This document shows, in pieces, positions 33,163 to 44,099 of a stretch of 64,000 bases of DNA. Origin of the DNA: Blasia pusilla (taxonomy: Eukaryota; Marchantiophyta; Marchantiopsida; Blasiales); the NCBI GenBank assembly GCA_050084515.1, contig CM114272.1, positions 39,370,001-39,434,000 on the forward strand, given 5' to 3'. Made by a program: the position numbers and the translations under genes. Under the pieces are notes generated by a model that worked only from the letters and a program-made list of their open reading frames with translations, did no database searches and was not told the origin of the DNA. How positions within the stretch are numbered: the stretch's first letter is position 1; each line of letters opens with the position of its first letter.

Positions 33163-34461
33163 TCAAGGATGTGTTAATGAGGTTTGGGTATTGTTCCTCA
33201 TTCTTTCTCTCCACCCTGTTACTACCTCCGGGGAACCCAAAACCTCGTTCTGCACTCTCACTTTGGTAGGCACAAAGGGCGCTATTGGTGATTCCTGCAA
33301 ACATGGTGGTTCTGCACCCTTGGGTAATGCAGCAGTATGCTGCTCGAACTGCCTCCGCCAATGCTGGTCCACGTACTCCAATTCTTTAGTGATTTGAGCC
33401 TTGAAATTCTGGACAACTTTGTTGATCAAGTCTTGTGCCTCCATTGGTTCTTTGTGTACTTCAGCACGAAGCCTCTGATCCGCCTCAAGCACCGCAACCT
33501 TCGTCGTAGCTTGGCTCCATTGGGCTACCAAGTCGATGTTGTTCTGTTGCTGGTCTACGAGGAGCTTACCCTTCTTCGCGTTCTCCAGCATCACACTCTG
33601 AAGACTTGCTTGAAGAAAATCGATCAGCTCTTGCAGCTTCTCTGTGTGGAGTGAAGACTGCCGTAATTGTGCAACGAGCTAATCCGCTCCGTGCTTGATA
33701 TCGATTGTCAAAATCTCCCACTACTGGGCATTGTGTGATTCGTACCTGGCTTCTACCAACTCCGCCTCGGCCCTACGAAGGGACTTTTGAAGCTCTTCAA
33801 TTTCTTTCTCTTGGGTGCCGGTCTGTCTTTCCATAGACTTGCAAAGTGTCATGTGGAATTCAGTCTCGATGGCAATGCTCCGCATTTCCCTTAGGACCTC
33901 CAGATAGTCTTGCACATGAGCATGATCGGACAACTTCCCGATCTTCTTCAATTCTTGAAGCACAGGTTCTGCGACCTCTAGGAATGAGGTTAAATGCCTC
34001 AAAGTCATATGTATTGGCTATACTGCAAAGGTGTCCCCCGAACTTGAAGGAACTACAGCCGGTTCTATTGTGGCTGCCACTAGTGTTTCAACCGCTTCTT
34101 CTTCTTCTTCTTCTTCTTCTTGTGATTCGAGCTTGACTCTCTTCAGTCTTGGAATTTCAAGATATTGTGAGGGTGGTCGGGAGAAAGATCCCTCCGCGGG
34201 TCTTTGCCTCGTTCTTGGTACACTTTGCGGCGTTGCTGCTGCCGTTGCTACTGCTTCCCGGGTGCCTGAAGCAGATGCTTTGGTAGCTTTCGGCTTCCGG
34301 ATCGGGGTAGCCGTGACCCACTGCGAGTCTTCATCCAAGACGATCTCCTCGACGTGAATGTATAAATGAATCAAGAAGGGAGAGAGATAAGACTTCTCTC
34401 CCGGAGTCAAGGCTCCTACCAAATCGATTACATGGCCGTGTACAAGCCCCGCCAAATCCAC
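33163..34461 (-). pseudogene. Coiled-coil ORF broken by stops, transposon-like
   Basis: Three open stretches, 34461-34018, 34008-33721 and 33594-33163, lie in the same minus frame. They are separated only by in-frame stops, so they were one reading frame of about 430 codons. Part 1 ends in an acidic (CTT)n-encoded poly-Glu run. Parts 2 and 3 are helical and rich in Glu, Lys, Gln and Leu (EIEELQKSLRRAEAELVEAR, VAVLEADQRLRAEVHKEP), predicting long coiled coils. I do not recognise the family. It may be a gag-like or accessory protein of a plant retroelement, or the tail of a captured gene. Confidence 0.5.
34099..34126. repeat. (CTT)n microsatellite
   Basis: A run of TTC/CTT triplets that encodes the poly-Glu stretch of the broken coiled-coil frame on the minus strand. 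Confidence 0.85.
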
Positions 34462-34465
34462 TACA

Positions 34466-34831
34466 CTAGAAGAAAACTATGGTTTTTATGACTCTACTAT
34501 GTCTCGTTGATGAGAGATAAGCTCTCGTAAGTTGAAAATCCTCCACTGGAAAATTGGCCAAGAGTCCTGCAACTGAAGACTGCTCTTTGATTAGACCATT
34601 CAGTCTCAGCAGCCTCACCAGAGTCCCCAGCTGCCGAGTAGTGAGCCTGAGTCCATCTGCGAGTTCGTTGCCCATGTGAGAGGAAAGGAGGTGAAGGAGT
34701 CGGACCGTAGGAACACGCAAACCGTCCACAAGAGCTTCCAAGAACTGGATTAAGCTGACCATGGCACCAGCACTCCTGATATAGGACACCAAATTTGCAA
34801 CGGAATGAGGTGAAGATGCCAAACCAACCAA
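34466..34831 (-). pseudogene. U-box/ARM-repeat protein fragment (PUB43/44-like), displaced exon
   Basis: Minus frame reads GAMVSLIQFLEA, then VPTVRLLHLLSSHMGNELAD, RLTTRQLGTLVRLLRLNGL and SSVAGLLANFPVEDFQLTRA. This matches an internal armadillo-repeat part of plant U-box ubiquitin ligases of the PUB43/44 type. In the intact protein this part precedes the segment encoded at 36106-35053, yet on the minus strand it lies downstream of it. The order is therefore rearranged, or the pieces come from separate capture events. Confidence 0.65.
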
Positions 34832-35052
34832 AATGTGAAGTAGTTTTGCTTATATTCTAGGACCCGTATTGCTGTTGCGTCTTGTACAACAATACCTGCT
34901 ATGCCCAGCTCTTCACTGGCGAGTAGAGGATTTGAGCAGAATGCATCAGCCGTTGCCCGGAAGCATTAGACTCGGATGACATATGATTCATCCTGTGTTG
35001 GGTTAAGATTATATTTCATCATCACTTGCTTAGCTGCATTCCAACCACAACT

Positions 35053-36106
35053 TCAGACCACTCCTGCTACTATTGATCTGGTGGCCGTTTCGCGAGTCCG
35101 CCCACCTTTTGGAACACGGCAAAGAAATTGGGGATCTTGTTGAGGTGCTTCAGACTCTTCTGCCAAAGACCAAAAAATGGTGTTGCCATGCCGCAATGCG
35201 TCCACCATCGCGGTATGAACGCGAGGATCTGCAATTATTAGACGTGCGAGATCTGCATTCCGCATGATCTTTTCTACCATCCAGATTTCCTTCTGTCGCA
35301 ACATTTTTGTGCAATGCTCCTGTAAGATTTCAAGAATGGGCCGGATGGCTTCAACTGCATGAAGAACCATTACTCCCTTCTCCAGATTGACGTTGTCTTG
35401 GAGAATAGTCGAAAAAGAACCTAAATCCGCTTTAACAACCATCACATTTTGGTGGTCCAGGCGCGACACTAAGGGGTCAATGGCGTGAGCCTCCAGCAAG
35501 CAGAACGTTTCCGTGGTAGAGCATCTCAATGAGTGGACTGGGCAGATCCCATTGGGGCTAGGAGGAGGATTAATGTAACTAAATAAACCGCAAAATAACT
35601 TCTTCTGTGAGGCTATAGGTACTGCTGGTCGATACAAGGGTGAAAATGTGGATAGATTTTCCAGAGGAATGGCTGACTGGTGCTGCACTTCATCAAGGTT
35701 GGATTTTTGCAGCAGAGTTCTAAAAAATATTCCCAGCGATACTGCCTTGCCAGGGCAACTACGTCATGAACATCCAGTGTGTAAGTGAAACGAGCTAAAT
35801 TGGTCACCAAGCCTTCTTGAAGGGTGGTCATGAACCATCCCGCCCTAATTTCAACCACATTCTTGCGCAAATCTTGGATTCGAGCCACCAGGATAGGTAT
35901 GGCACCTTGATCGAATGGAGTAGGTTATGCACAATCATCTCCAATATGAGGGTATTTCTTGCAGCGTCGATTTCTGTGCTTTGCCCTGCTCCACTAGTAA
36001 TCACTACATTTTCCAGGACCTCCTCGCGTTCTTTGCATATCTGCAGACTGATTTCCAACTTTTCCTTCTCCTTCTCAATTATCTCGATATTGACAGAAAT
36101 CACCAC
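35053..36106 (-). pseudogene. U-box/ARM-repeat protein C-terminal fragment (PUB43/44-like)
   Basis: Three overlapping minus frames chain into the C-terminal armadillo region of a PUB43/44-type E3 ligase. The text runs IDAARNTLILEMIVHNLL, ARIQDLRKNVVEIRAGW, LQEGLVTNLARFTYTLD, LRCSTTETFCLLEAHAIDPL, VSRLDHQNVMVVKADLGSFS and LEKGVMVLHAVEAIRPILEI. It ends IWMVEKIMRNADLARLIIAD followed by PRVHTAMVDALRHGNT. Two frameshifts (near 35880 and 35690) break it and the U-box itself is absent. In plants these proteins ubiquitinate targets in stress signalling, but this copy cannot. Confidence 0.7.
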
Positions 36107-36312
36107 TCTTTACCACACTGGATTACAACTTGGTGGACCTATATTGATGGTATATGGATGGCTCATAATAGGATTCTTCAACATGTTTGTGGGTCTGTCC
36201 ATGGCGGAGATTTGCTCTGCATACCCCACTTCCGGTGGTCTTTACTATTGGAGTTACAAACTGGCAATGCCTTCATGGGGACCTTTTGCATCGTGGATGA
36301 CTGGCTGGTCAG
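36090..36312 (+). pseudogene. Amino-acid permease (APC/BAT1-like) exon fragment
   Basis: The plus frame reads TTLYHTGLQLGGPILMVYGW, LIIGFFNMFVGLSMAEICSA, YPTSGGLYYWSYKLAMPSWG and PFASWMTGW, then a possible GT donor. This is the TM1-TM3 region of plant bidirectional amino-acid/GABA permeases. Only this exon is present, with no transporter core after it. It overlaps the start of the U-box fragment on the opposite strand by about 17 bp. It is probably a captured exon rather than a gene. Confidence 0.7.
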
Positions 36313-36319
36313 TCATCTC

Positions 36320-38310
36320 TTGAATGTTATAACCTAGATCTTTCGTCGCCTTGAATTGCAAGCCTAAGATTGGTCATGTCTACCGTCGGGGTAGTCCTTC
36401 TCTCCACATGATGAGTAGGTTTTAGAACTGAGTGTCCTTGACTTTAACATGATAGGCAGGAATTCTCCGTCTCTCTCTCTACGACACGCATGTCACTTGT
36501 TTAGAATTGGGATCTTTTCTGTTATCTCTTACTCGTGCGTTCCTTCTCGCCTCATCTCCTTCAACCTTCAGCACCAAGGCCGCCGATGGCTCTTTAGTGT
36601 TTTGATTGGGTATGTCCTTGGGTCTTCACTCCCATCCTCTTTCTTTTTGCCTTTGACCTGCTGCCCTACTTGGACGCGTTTGAGAAGAGAGACACTCTCA
36701 TTTTTCAGAGCAATCATGTCTTACGTTTGTGCAGGATTTAACAAGTGGAGGTGTTGTATGAGAAGTAGGGGAAGAGGAATGGATAGAGAAGACATAGAGG
36801 GACAGTGCACATTGGATTTTTTCTTGGTACGTCTACATTTGAAAGCTTTTGTTAGCCCTATCTAAATTGTGAAAGTGTTGTCAACATTGAAGTTCTTTAC
36901 CATTTTGTAATCTTCTCTTGCTATTTAGCAAGGTCACGTGGCTACCATGTACCACATTACAACACTCCGTTCAGACATTGTGGAGGACATTGTCTACAAC
37001 ACGGCTATTGTGCACGACCATGATGCAAGAGTATTTTGTGTCTCTGAAGTTAGCAAGCCTTGTACGTGTTACTTTTCTTTGAGATGGTTGATGTGGGGTG
37101 AGCATGATGGGAGGCTAGAGTCTATCAGATGTTACAATCAGTTGGGTCTCGTCGACAATGTGGTACTTCACATTTGCCACGATGTAGGCTTTCGGATTCA
37201 CTCTTCTAGTGACGGGCACTTCCATTTGGAGCCCCGGCTATGCAACTCAAGAGAGTTGTCCATGATTGGAGCCATTCGTAGGATATGCATTGAGGGTATT
37301 ATTTTTTTCTACATAGAGAACTGTTGTCCTCAATTTAGTTCCTTGTGTAGTACTAGCATTGACACGAGGCCTAGCATAGCATGCCTAACCAGACGCACAT
37401 TGTGTGATGGCAACATTTTGCCCATGTTGTGGTGGTGATTATGCATGGCCACCACAGGATAGGGCCCTTGCATTGTCTGATGAGCCTAGTGGTTTCACCT
37501 TCAAGGGATGATGATTTTTTGGACTTTCGTCCTCCTAATTTTATCTAGAGTATTTTTGTAGACTAACTCAAAACAGTAATAGTCCAGACACACTCATAAA
37601 TTGGACACTGTGATAATGAACTCGAAACATATATGATGTTAATATAACATGGACAAGTATGGGAATGACATTGAAAATTCATGATGAAGGGATACTCAGA
37701 TTAAGGTGTTGTTATGATTACGGTGTTCATATTTTTAGGCACTACATTGCACACCTCTCAAACACTTGAAATGCACCTAATATAAGGGTCTTCCAATTAT
37801 GAGCATAAGGCACTTTGTTAAGGGTTTCCACACCCTAAAATAGACAAGCTTGATGTAAAATGTAAAAATTAAATGGCAAACAATCCGAAAATCATGAGAC
37901 ATTTTGAGGTTATGCCACAAATAAGAATTTAAGTAGTCTGCCCCCATATACATGTGACATAAAGATACAATCAATAAATAGGATGATGATGTAAATTTTG
38001 TGTGCTCAATAACTAATTTTGGGTGTTTGTCATGATTTTTTCTTGGTGATATTGTCATAGACTGCGTACTAGGACTTGGTCATTCATACGAGTCCGACAC
38101 TTAGGGGTGTTTCGCCGTATCATTAGTAAGCAAATATATACACTAGAGATTGTGATTTTTCCTCTTTGAAAGATACTATTATTCACACACAATTCATTAC
38201 CAGTGATGTAATCTTTCCCTCACCTCTTTCTTCTATTAGCTTCGTCTTACATTACTATAATTGACTTTTTTTTCTGGTTTCTATACACATAACTTTGACG
38301 AGAGTCCAAG
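36320..38310. other. Unassigned stretch between captured fragments
   Basis: Contains open frames at 36449-36865 and 36938-37438 (plus). The second has 166 codons, with text such as HITTLRSDIVEDIVYNTAIV and HDARVFCVSEVSKPCTC. I do not recognise either, but the second could be a captured or transposon exon. A CACTACA motif occurs at about 37740, a possible CACTA-type terminus without a confirmed partner. Confidence 0.3.
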
Positions 38311-38312
38311 GA

Positions 38313-38970
38313 TGGCGCGCCCAAAGCTGCAGGCCAAGAAAGCCCCCAAGGTGAGTTGATTTAGCCATATACTGCACTCCAAATTCACCAGAAGGCAGCC
38401 CACATTTGTGCAATCTGTGAGGATGGGGAGGAGCTGGTTGTTTGCGACTGGCCTTGTGCCAGACATTTCCACACTATTGCAGAATCAGTCAAGGCTATAG
38501 AAAATGCTTGTCCTGGGGTGGATCTTTCACCTAGCCACGAAGGTAGCTGGTTTTTCCTGGATTGTGTGAAGAAGACGGCCAAGTGTGCCAATTGTGGTAT
38601 ACAAGGAACTTTTGCAAAAAGTGAGGAATCGGGGCTTCGTGTGAGACAGTGCCCAGATACGTATTGTGTGAGATTTTTTTGTTTTACTTGTTTGCCTTCC
38701 GGAAATGGAGGCATGCCCCATGCATTATTGCCCAGGATGCTAGAAGCATGATGAGGAGTTATGGGAGGACATGGTGTATTGTCCTAGGTGTCCGATTCCA
38801 TGGCACTAGACTTGCTTGAACGAAGCAATGAGCAAGAGTTATGCATGTGATAGGATTATTTATGACCATGCTGCATGTGACGAGGATAGGTGGTGGTTTT
38901 ATTGCCACCACCACAAAGTTGATCCCACACTTCAGACTCCTTTGAGAGACCATATTTCATGGATTTGATT
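38313..38970 (+). pseudogene. EDM2-like PHD/zinc-finger fragment
   Basis: A short start exon MARPKLQAKKAPK (38313-38350) ends at GTGAGT. The next block from 38392 reads HICAICEDGEELVVCDW, ARHFHTIAESVKAIENACPG, KCANCGIQGTFAKSE and CPDTYCVRFFCFTC. After a frame change it reads DMVYCPRCPIPWH, RWWFYCHHHKVDPTLQTPLR and DHISW. This Cys/His pattern and the HKVDPxLxTPxRDH signature resemble the composite PHD region of plant EDM2-type chromatin proteins. Stops and a frameshift near 38700 make it a relic, and the SET/methyltransferase-like parts are absent. Confidence 0.65.
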
Positions 38971-38974
38971 TTTC

Positions 38975-40030
38975 AGGTGGTAAGATGGGATTCACCGTGT
39001 CTGAACAAAATCTCGTGGCCTTTTGATGGAGTTTGCAAGGTAGCCACTTCTGATACAAAGAGGGTTGAGCCTGTTTGAATACTAGGTAGATGGTATGACT
39101 TCATACAGAGACTCGCCGTTTCCTGTCCTCTAATTTTGAAAATGACACTCATATCCTTTGAATCAATGGCCACAATTGCAAAACTCAATATTTATATCAA
39201 GTCAATTTTGAAATTTGTCCATTCAACAGTTTTTGGAGCACAGAATAATCATTATGGTGGTTGCTAAAACATTTTAGTGAATTTTCTCTCGATTAGGATG
39301 TGTTTTTCTACAGGTGGAATATTGTATTCATTCGTCATCTGTTGCCATCTCCAATTATGAAACTATACCATACAAGCTAGGTAGCCCATCACCACAAATT
39401 GATGCCATGGCAATAGCAAAATTCATATTGTCCACCCCCTGCCACTCCCAAATGCTTATGATGATGACCTATTGTGTCCTTATAAGAAATGATATAAGAT
39501 CAATTTTTTACAAGGATGCTTAATATCTACCCTCACATAATCCATGGCCTACTCGATCCACAACCTTATGGGCCCACTGTAACTATACCTTGGCTTGAAA
39601 AAATTTATAGAGTGGTTAAATGTATTTGGTTTCATACATTGCTGATGTATGTTGTGAACCATCTAGCTAATGGTGTCTACTTAATGGGTGACAGGTGCGA
39701 AGGAGTTAAAATAATTGGTCAAAAGGATACAAGTGAAATCACTATATTACAGGTACTTGACAAGCCATTCCCACTGTCCCTCTCTTCTATTGTGATTTTC
39801 TCACGTCTGCAGTAGTATGTTTAGGCATACATGAATTTTAGGAAAGTTGTATGATTGGGAAACCTCGATACATATTATGTCTGATTGGATTCTATTATCT
39901 TGTTGTTATTTGTACTAGATATCCAAATAGATATTATCATGAAACCACCAATGACCTCCCAATCTCGATAGCCTTTTGGTCATCCATATTGAGTCTTAGC
40001 ACACGATTTCAAATTATGGCAAAGAGAGGA
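38975..40030. other. AT-rich leader of the CACTA element, no clear gene
   Basis: Small unrecognised frames only (39314-39523 and 39516-39815, plus). The stretch leads into the transposase start at 40035. Confidence 0.35.
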
Positions 40031-40034
40031 GGTT

Positions 40035-40991
40035 TTGGCCCGAAAATTGGGGATTAAGAGAGTGAGATGCCCTTGTAATCAATGCAAAGGGGGGACTTAT
40101 CTATCTCTTCATAGAGTAGAAGAGCATCTGAAAAAGTTTGAACGCTTTCATCTTTTTCGCATTCCAAAGAGTAGACACGAGTGGGATTCCTCTGACGAGG
40201 AGTGGTCAATTCAAGATCAAGAGTCCTTCAAGGACCAAGCTGAAAAAATCATATGTGAAGCCCATCGTGATCTTGATCATAATTTACCAAATGACACAAC
40301 CCAGAGGCAACACTTGGATGCTGATATTGATGTTCAAAAAATGTTGAGTGATATGTTTATGCAATACAATCACCTCCATGATGATGAGGATTATGAGCTA
40401 GGGGTTGAAGATAATGGGCATGATCTGATGGATACAAGAAATAATGTAGATATTGGAATTGATGATGATCAATTTTCAGAGCTTGCACAAGCATGCAATC
40501 CACTTTTTCGAGGGGCAAAGACATCCATCTTAGCTTTTGTGATGTTGGTTTTCAATGTTTTTGCTACCCATAACTTGCCAAACATTGCTCTTGATGAGAT
40601 CTTGAAGTTGCTTGGTAAACTTGTTCTTCCACTAGACAACCATGTTCCTCCTAGTTACTACGCAACCAAGAAGCTTATAGGAAAGCTCGGATTGAGTTAT
40701 GATTCATATCATGCATGTCCCATGGGATGTGTGTTGTTTCGTGGGGATTTGAAAGATTCAACAATCTGCCCAAAGTGCCAAAAATCTCGGTTTAAGCAAG
40801 TTGGGAAGTCATTAGTACCCTGCAAGGTTCTTTGCTATTTTCCCATCATCCCAAGGATGCAACGAATGTTCAGATGTTCGACATTATCTGAATTGTTGGT
40901 CTGGGCAGCAAGTAACAAGAGTAAAGATGGGATGGTTAGACATGCAGGTGATAGCAAAGCATGGGATCATGTAGATCAAACTTACCCATAG
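40035..40991 (+). pseudogene. CACTA transposase N-terminal part (TNP2-like)
   Basis: The 318-codon frame starts with a Cys-rich transposase-associated domain, IKRVRCPCNQCKGGTYLSLH. It continues through an acidic linker into FRGAKTSILAFVMLVFNVF, PPSYYATKKLIGKLGLSYDS and CPMGCVLFRGDLKDSTICPK, the standard TNP2 entry. It ends at a stop just after AWDHVDQTYP. Normally this would continue with W-x-x-F and the catalytic core, whose next part lies after a short broken stretch. The protein would excise and insert the element. Confidence 0.85.
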
Positions 40992-41088
40992 TTTAGTCAA
41001 GAAATGGAGAAATTGTAGATTTGGGCTAGCTCTTGATGGGATGAATCCATTCTCGGATAAATCCAGTTCCTGGTCAACATGACCACTA

Positions 41089-41680
41089 TTGTTGGTAAAT
41101 TATAACTTGCCTCCTTGGTTGCAAACAAAAAAATTCTTTGTCATGCTTGCACTCCTTATACGTGGTAAGGAGAGTGTAAATGTTGGTAACATCAATACTT
41201 ATCTTGCCCCATTAGTGGAGGAATTTGAGGAGTTGTGGAGGGGAGTGGTGCTCCAAGATGTTCGAAGACCTTGTGGGCAGTGGGAGATTAATTTCAAGGC
41301 GATGATTCTTTGGAGTATCAATGACTATCCTCCATTATGTATAATCTCAAGGCAAAGCCATGGTGGGAAGCTTGCGTGTACCACATGCGGGCCTCGGGTA
41401 GAATCAGATTTCTCCAAGGAATGTGGCAAACCCATCTTTGGAGGTCATCGACGATACTTGCCTTGTACTCATCCTTGGAGAGCTAGGAAATATGGGATTC
41501 ATTTTAATGTTAGAGGGGAAACAAGGCCACCACCAAAGAGTTCCAAGTGAGGAGATGTTGGCTTGGGCTGCGGAGAAACTGGAATATGACGAGAGCGGGG
41601 AAAGAGAAGATGGTCCTTTAGACCCATACAAAAAAATAGGAGTCAAAAGGAGGAGTTTGCTCTTCAATTTACCTTATTGG
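41089..41680 (+). pseudogene. CACTA transposase core (TNP2-like)
   Basis: Begins LVNYNLPPWLQTKKFFVMLA, LLIRGKESVNVGNINTYLAP and LVEEFEELWRGVVLQDV. It continues as WSINDYPPLCIISRQSHGGK, ACTTCGP and GHRRYLPCTHPWR. This is the Transposase_21 core of plant CACTA elements. A frame change near 41540 carries on as VPSEEMLAWAAEKLEYDESG. It is separated from the first block by about 100 bp with stops. Confidence 0.85.
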
Positions 41681-41989
41681 CAAGTATCCTAGCAACTTAA
41701 ACCCTAAATACCTTTACCAAAAGTCTTATTATCAAGATTTGTTTTGGTTTCAAATTTGTCTTTGACGAGATTCCTTCATAAAAAACCAGCATCTTCTCAT
41801 TCGCCATACATTGGGTGTCATGCTTGTGGAGAAGAACATTGCTAAGAACTTAGTAAAGATAATATTTGGAATTAAAGACACAGTCAGGGTTAGAAGAGAT
41901 ATGGAGGCAAGAAGAGTTCGACCTCATTTGTGGTTGCAGCCACATCCGCGAAGAGTAGAAGGTCTTGTGAAACCTACTGTAGACTAAGT

Positions 41990-42551
41990 ACTGTCTCCTC
42001 ATGATTTGATGATAGTTCTTGGTAGAATTCAGGAATTGAAAGTGCCCACGGGATATTTTGGTGAGTTGAGGAAGCATGTGGTTAACAAGAAAATGGGAAA
42101 TATGAAGTCACATGACTACCATGTGTTGATTCATCAAATCCTACCTTATTCTGTGCGAGGCCTCATGAAAAAGGAAGTTCGAATGACTATAATGAGGTTA
42201 AGTAGGATCTTTAGAAGTATATGTGTCAAAGTCTATGATCCTTCCTAACTTGAAAGACTACGTGAGGATACCATTATCAACTTATGTCTATTAGAGATGC
42301 ACTTTCCTCTTGCCTTCTTTGACGTAATGACCCATTTACTTGTCCATTTAATAGAGGAACTTGATATTTATGGGCTAGTGGCTTGTCGCTCGACGTACCC
42401 AATAGAGAGATACATGGGTACAATTAAAAAGTATGTCAAGTCTAAAGCGAGACCAGAGGGTTGCATGTCAGAAGGGCATGTTAAAGATGAAGCCATGGGA
42501 TTTATCACTGAGTATATGAAGAGGTTTGAAGCTATTTGGACTTGTGTATGA
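41990..42551 (+). pseudogene. CACTA transposase DUF4218-type part
   Basis: Plus frames 42006-42248 and 42297-42551 read CHDYHVLIHQILPYSVRGLM-type text (HDYHVLIHQILPYSVRGL visible). They continue to MHFPLAFFDVMTHLLVHLIE, LDIYGLVACRSTYPIERYMG and TIKKYVKSKARPEGCMSEGH. This is the DUF4218 segment of CACTA transposases. A stop lies between the frames near 42248 and another ends the segment at 42551. Confidence 0.85.
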
Positions 42552-42821
42552 GATATAGGCAAGGAAGATGGAGTAATAGGAGAGGAGTTGAAAGGGGCTA
42601 GAGTACCCATACTTCTCTCACATGAGTTGCTACTCCTTACACATCACTACATTCTACCTAATACAAAATCAATGGAAGTATGGCATAGGTGAGTGATTGA
42701 AATTTTTTTTTTGTGTGCAATTTTTTGGTTGTTGTTTGTTTGAATCAGTAGTAAACACCATGAGAAATCCTTACTTCATATCTTTACTTATATTGGGTTT
42801 TTTTTCTGCAGGAAGTACAAC

Positions 42822-43607
42822 TTGGAAAAACCCAACTTACCCTTTGAAGATTGGATTCATTCAGCTATGATCGCTCAAGCTAACAAGAAGCCATTAGAAC
42901 TTGATCCATTAGCATTTTCCTTGTCCATTCCACCTCAAGCAAAGGTGCTTTCATACAAAAGTATGAATTCATATGGAAACCATTACCAAGTAGAGCAACG
43001 GGATGGGATAAATTCATTTACCACTTTTGATTGTGGCATAGGAGCTTACTTTTCGGATGAGAATATGAGTCCATCCAATTGTGCATACTCTTATGTTGGA
43101 ACCTTGACAAACATACTCGCTTTTGATTATGGGTTGGTTGATCAACCAATAGTGTTGATGAGAGGCAGATGGGTTAGGGTAGATTGGGAGTCCCCTAGAA
43201 AATCAATGAGAAGAGATGCTGAAGGCTTCCTGTTAGCCAATCTAAAGTCTTGCCTATCCAGTTTAGACCAGCCCTTTGTTTTTCCATCTCAAGTGGAGCA
43301 AGTTTTTTTAGGCGATGCAAGTGAGGGAAGTGGGTGGAAAGTTGTATTGCGCAAGGACGCTCGCGCACGTCGAGTGTTTGCAGAGGATAGTGAACTAGAT
43401 CACGGGGATAATGGAGATTATATTGTCTTGCGTGCTCCGATCAGCTTACCAGAGAGGATTCCTACAATAAACACACTAAGAGCTATAGAATTGACAAATG
43501 AAGAACTAGAAGTAGCACGTAGGGATTTTGCAAATGTAATTCCAGTGCAGGTTTGTATAGAAGATACCTCATCAAGTGATGAATCTAAACATAAGAGCTT
43601 GGACTGA
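42822..43607 (+). CDS. CACTA transposase C-terminal (DUF4216-type) exon
   Basis: A 261-codon open frame that starts as an exon. AG at about 42812, ending TTTTTTTCTGCAG, precedes KYNLEKPNLPFEDWIHSAMI. It includes FTTFDCGIGAYFSDENMSPS, YVGTLTNILAFDYGLVDQP, IVLMRGRWVRVDWES and QPFVFPSQVEQVFLGDASEG. This is the DUF4216-like C-terminal portion of the element's protein. It has no stop until 43607. Its integrity contrasts with the broken upstream blocks. Confidence 0.75.
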   Translation: MEKPNLPFEDWIHSAMIAQANKKPLELDPLAFSLSIPPQAKVLSYKSMNSYGNHYQVEQRDGINSFTTFDCGIGAYFSDENMSPSNCAYSYVGTLTNILAFDYGLVDQPIVLMRGRWVRVDWESPRKSMRRDAEGFLLANLKSCLSSLDQPFVFPSQVEQVFLGDASEGSGWKVVLRKDARARRVFAEDSELDHGDNGDYIVLRAPISLPERIPTINTLRAIELTNEELEVARRDFANVIPVQVCIEDTSSSDESKHKSLD

Positions 43608-43664
43608 AGAGTACATAGTTCTGAAGGTTGATTTAGGTTGTTTCTTTATTGAAAAACTTGATGA

Positions 43665-44096
43665 TTGGGGCTGCTCCATTTTTTTCTAGAGCAGGTTGTG
43701 GACATGTGCTCACGGAATCCAAATGGGAGCCGAGTTGATATAGAAGCAATTCTCTCCAGTAAAGGCAGATGTGAGACAAGTGGTGAGTTATTAGATGGTG
43801 TAGAGTGGCAGTTGTGGTCCTTAAAGAGAAGAAAAAGATCCACTTTTAGCGAGATACATGTGGATAGGATTGGTATACATGATGATGTGGTTGATGATGA
43901 TTGGAGTATGTTTCCTACAAGTGCACATATGGAAGAAGAGCCAAAGCAACCATTTGAAGAGAAACTTCCATATTCCAGCTCAGATAATGTCAATGTAGAT
44001 ATAGGAGGGAGGAAAGTGGGACATAATGACATTCTTCCATGTTGTCAATTGGACATAGATAGGGTAGTGGTTGTAGGGGAAACTTGCTGCCTGTGA
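43665..44096 (+). CDS. Unrecognised ORF directly after the CACTA transposase
   Basis: A 143-codon frame, acidic, with VDMCSRNPNGSRVDIEAILS, RCETSGELLDGVEWQLWSLK and EEPKQPFEEKLPYSSSDN. No family is recognised. Spacing of 57 bp after the transposase stop, and the same strand, suggest a continuation or an additional exon of the element. Confidence 0.4.
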   Translation: MGLLHFFLEQVVDMCSRNPNGSRVDIEAILSSKGRCETSGELLDGVEWQLWSLKRRKRSTFSEIHVDRIGIHDDVVDDDWSMFPTSAHMEEEPKQPFEEKLPYSSSDNVNVDIGGRKVGHNDILPCCQLDIDRVVVVGETCCL

Positions 44097-44099
44097 ACC

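Larger units (their letters stand above)
40035..44096 (+). mobile_element. CACTA (En/Spm) transposon coding block
   Basis: The plus strand carries the TNP2-like transposase in several open blocks with stops, followed by a DUF4218/DUF4216-type C-terminal part. Probable accessory exons continue to 47803. Terminal CACTA/TAGTG repeats could not be matched, so the real ends are unknown; a CACTACA at 37740 is one candidate for the left end. Confidence 0.85.

Noticed and set aside
37740-37760. CACTACA as left terminus of the CACTA element
   Set aside because: No matching inverted terminus ending TGTAGTG was found downstream (candidates near 45590, 45779 and 47815 do not match), so termini are not annotated.
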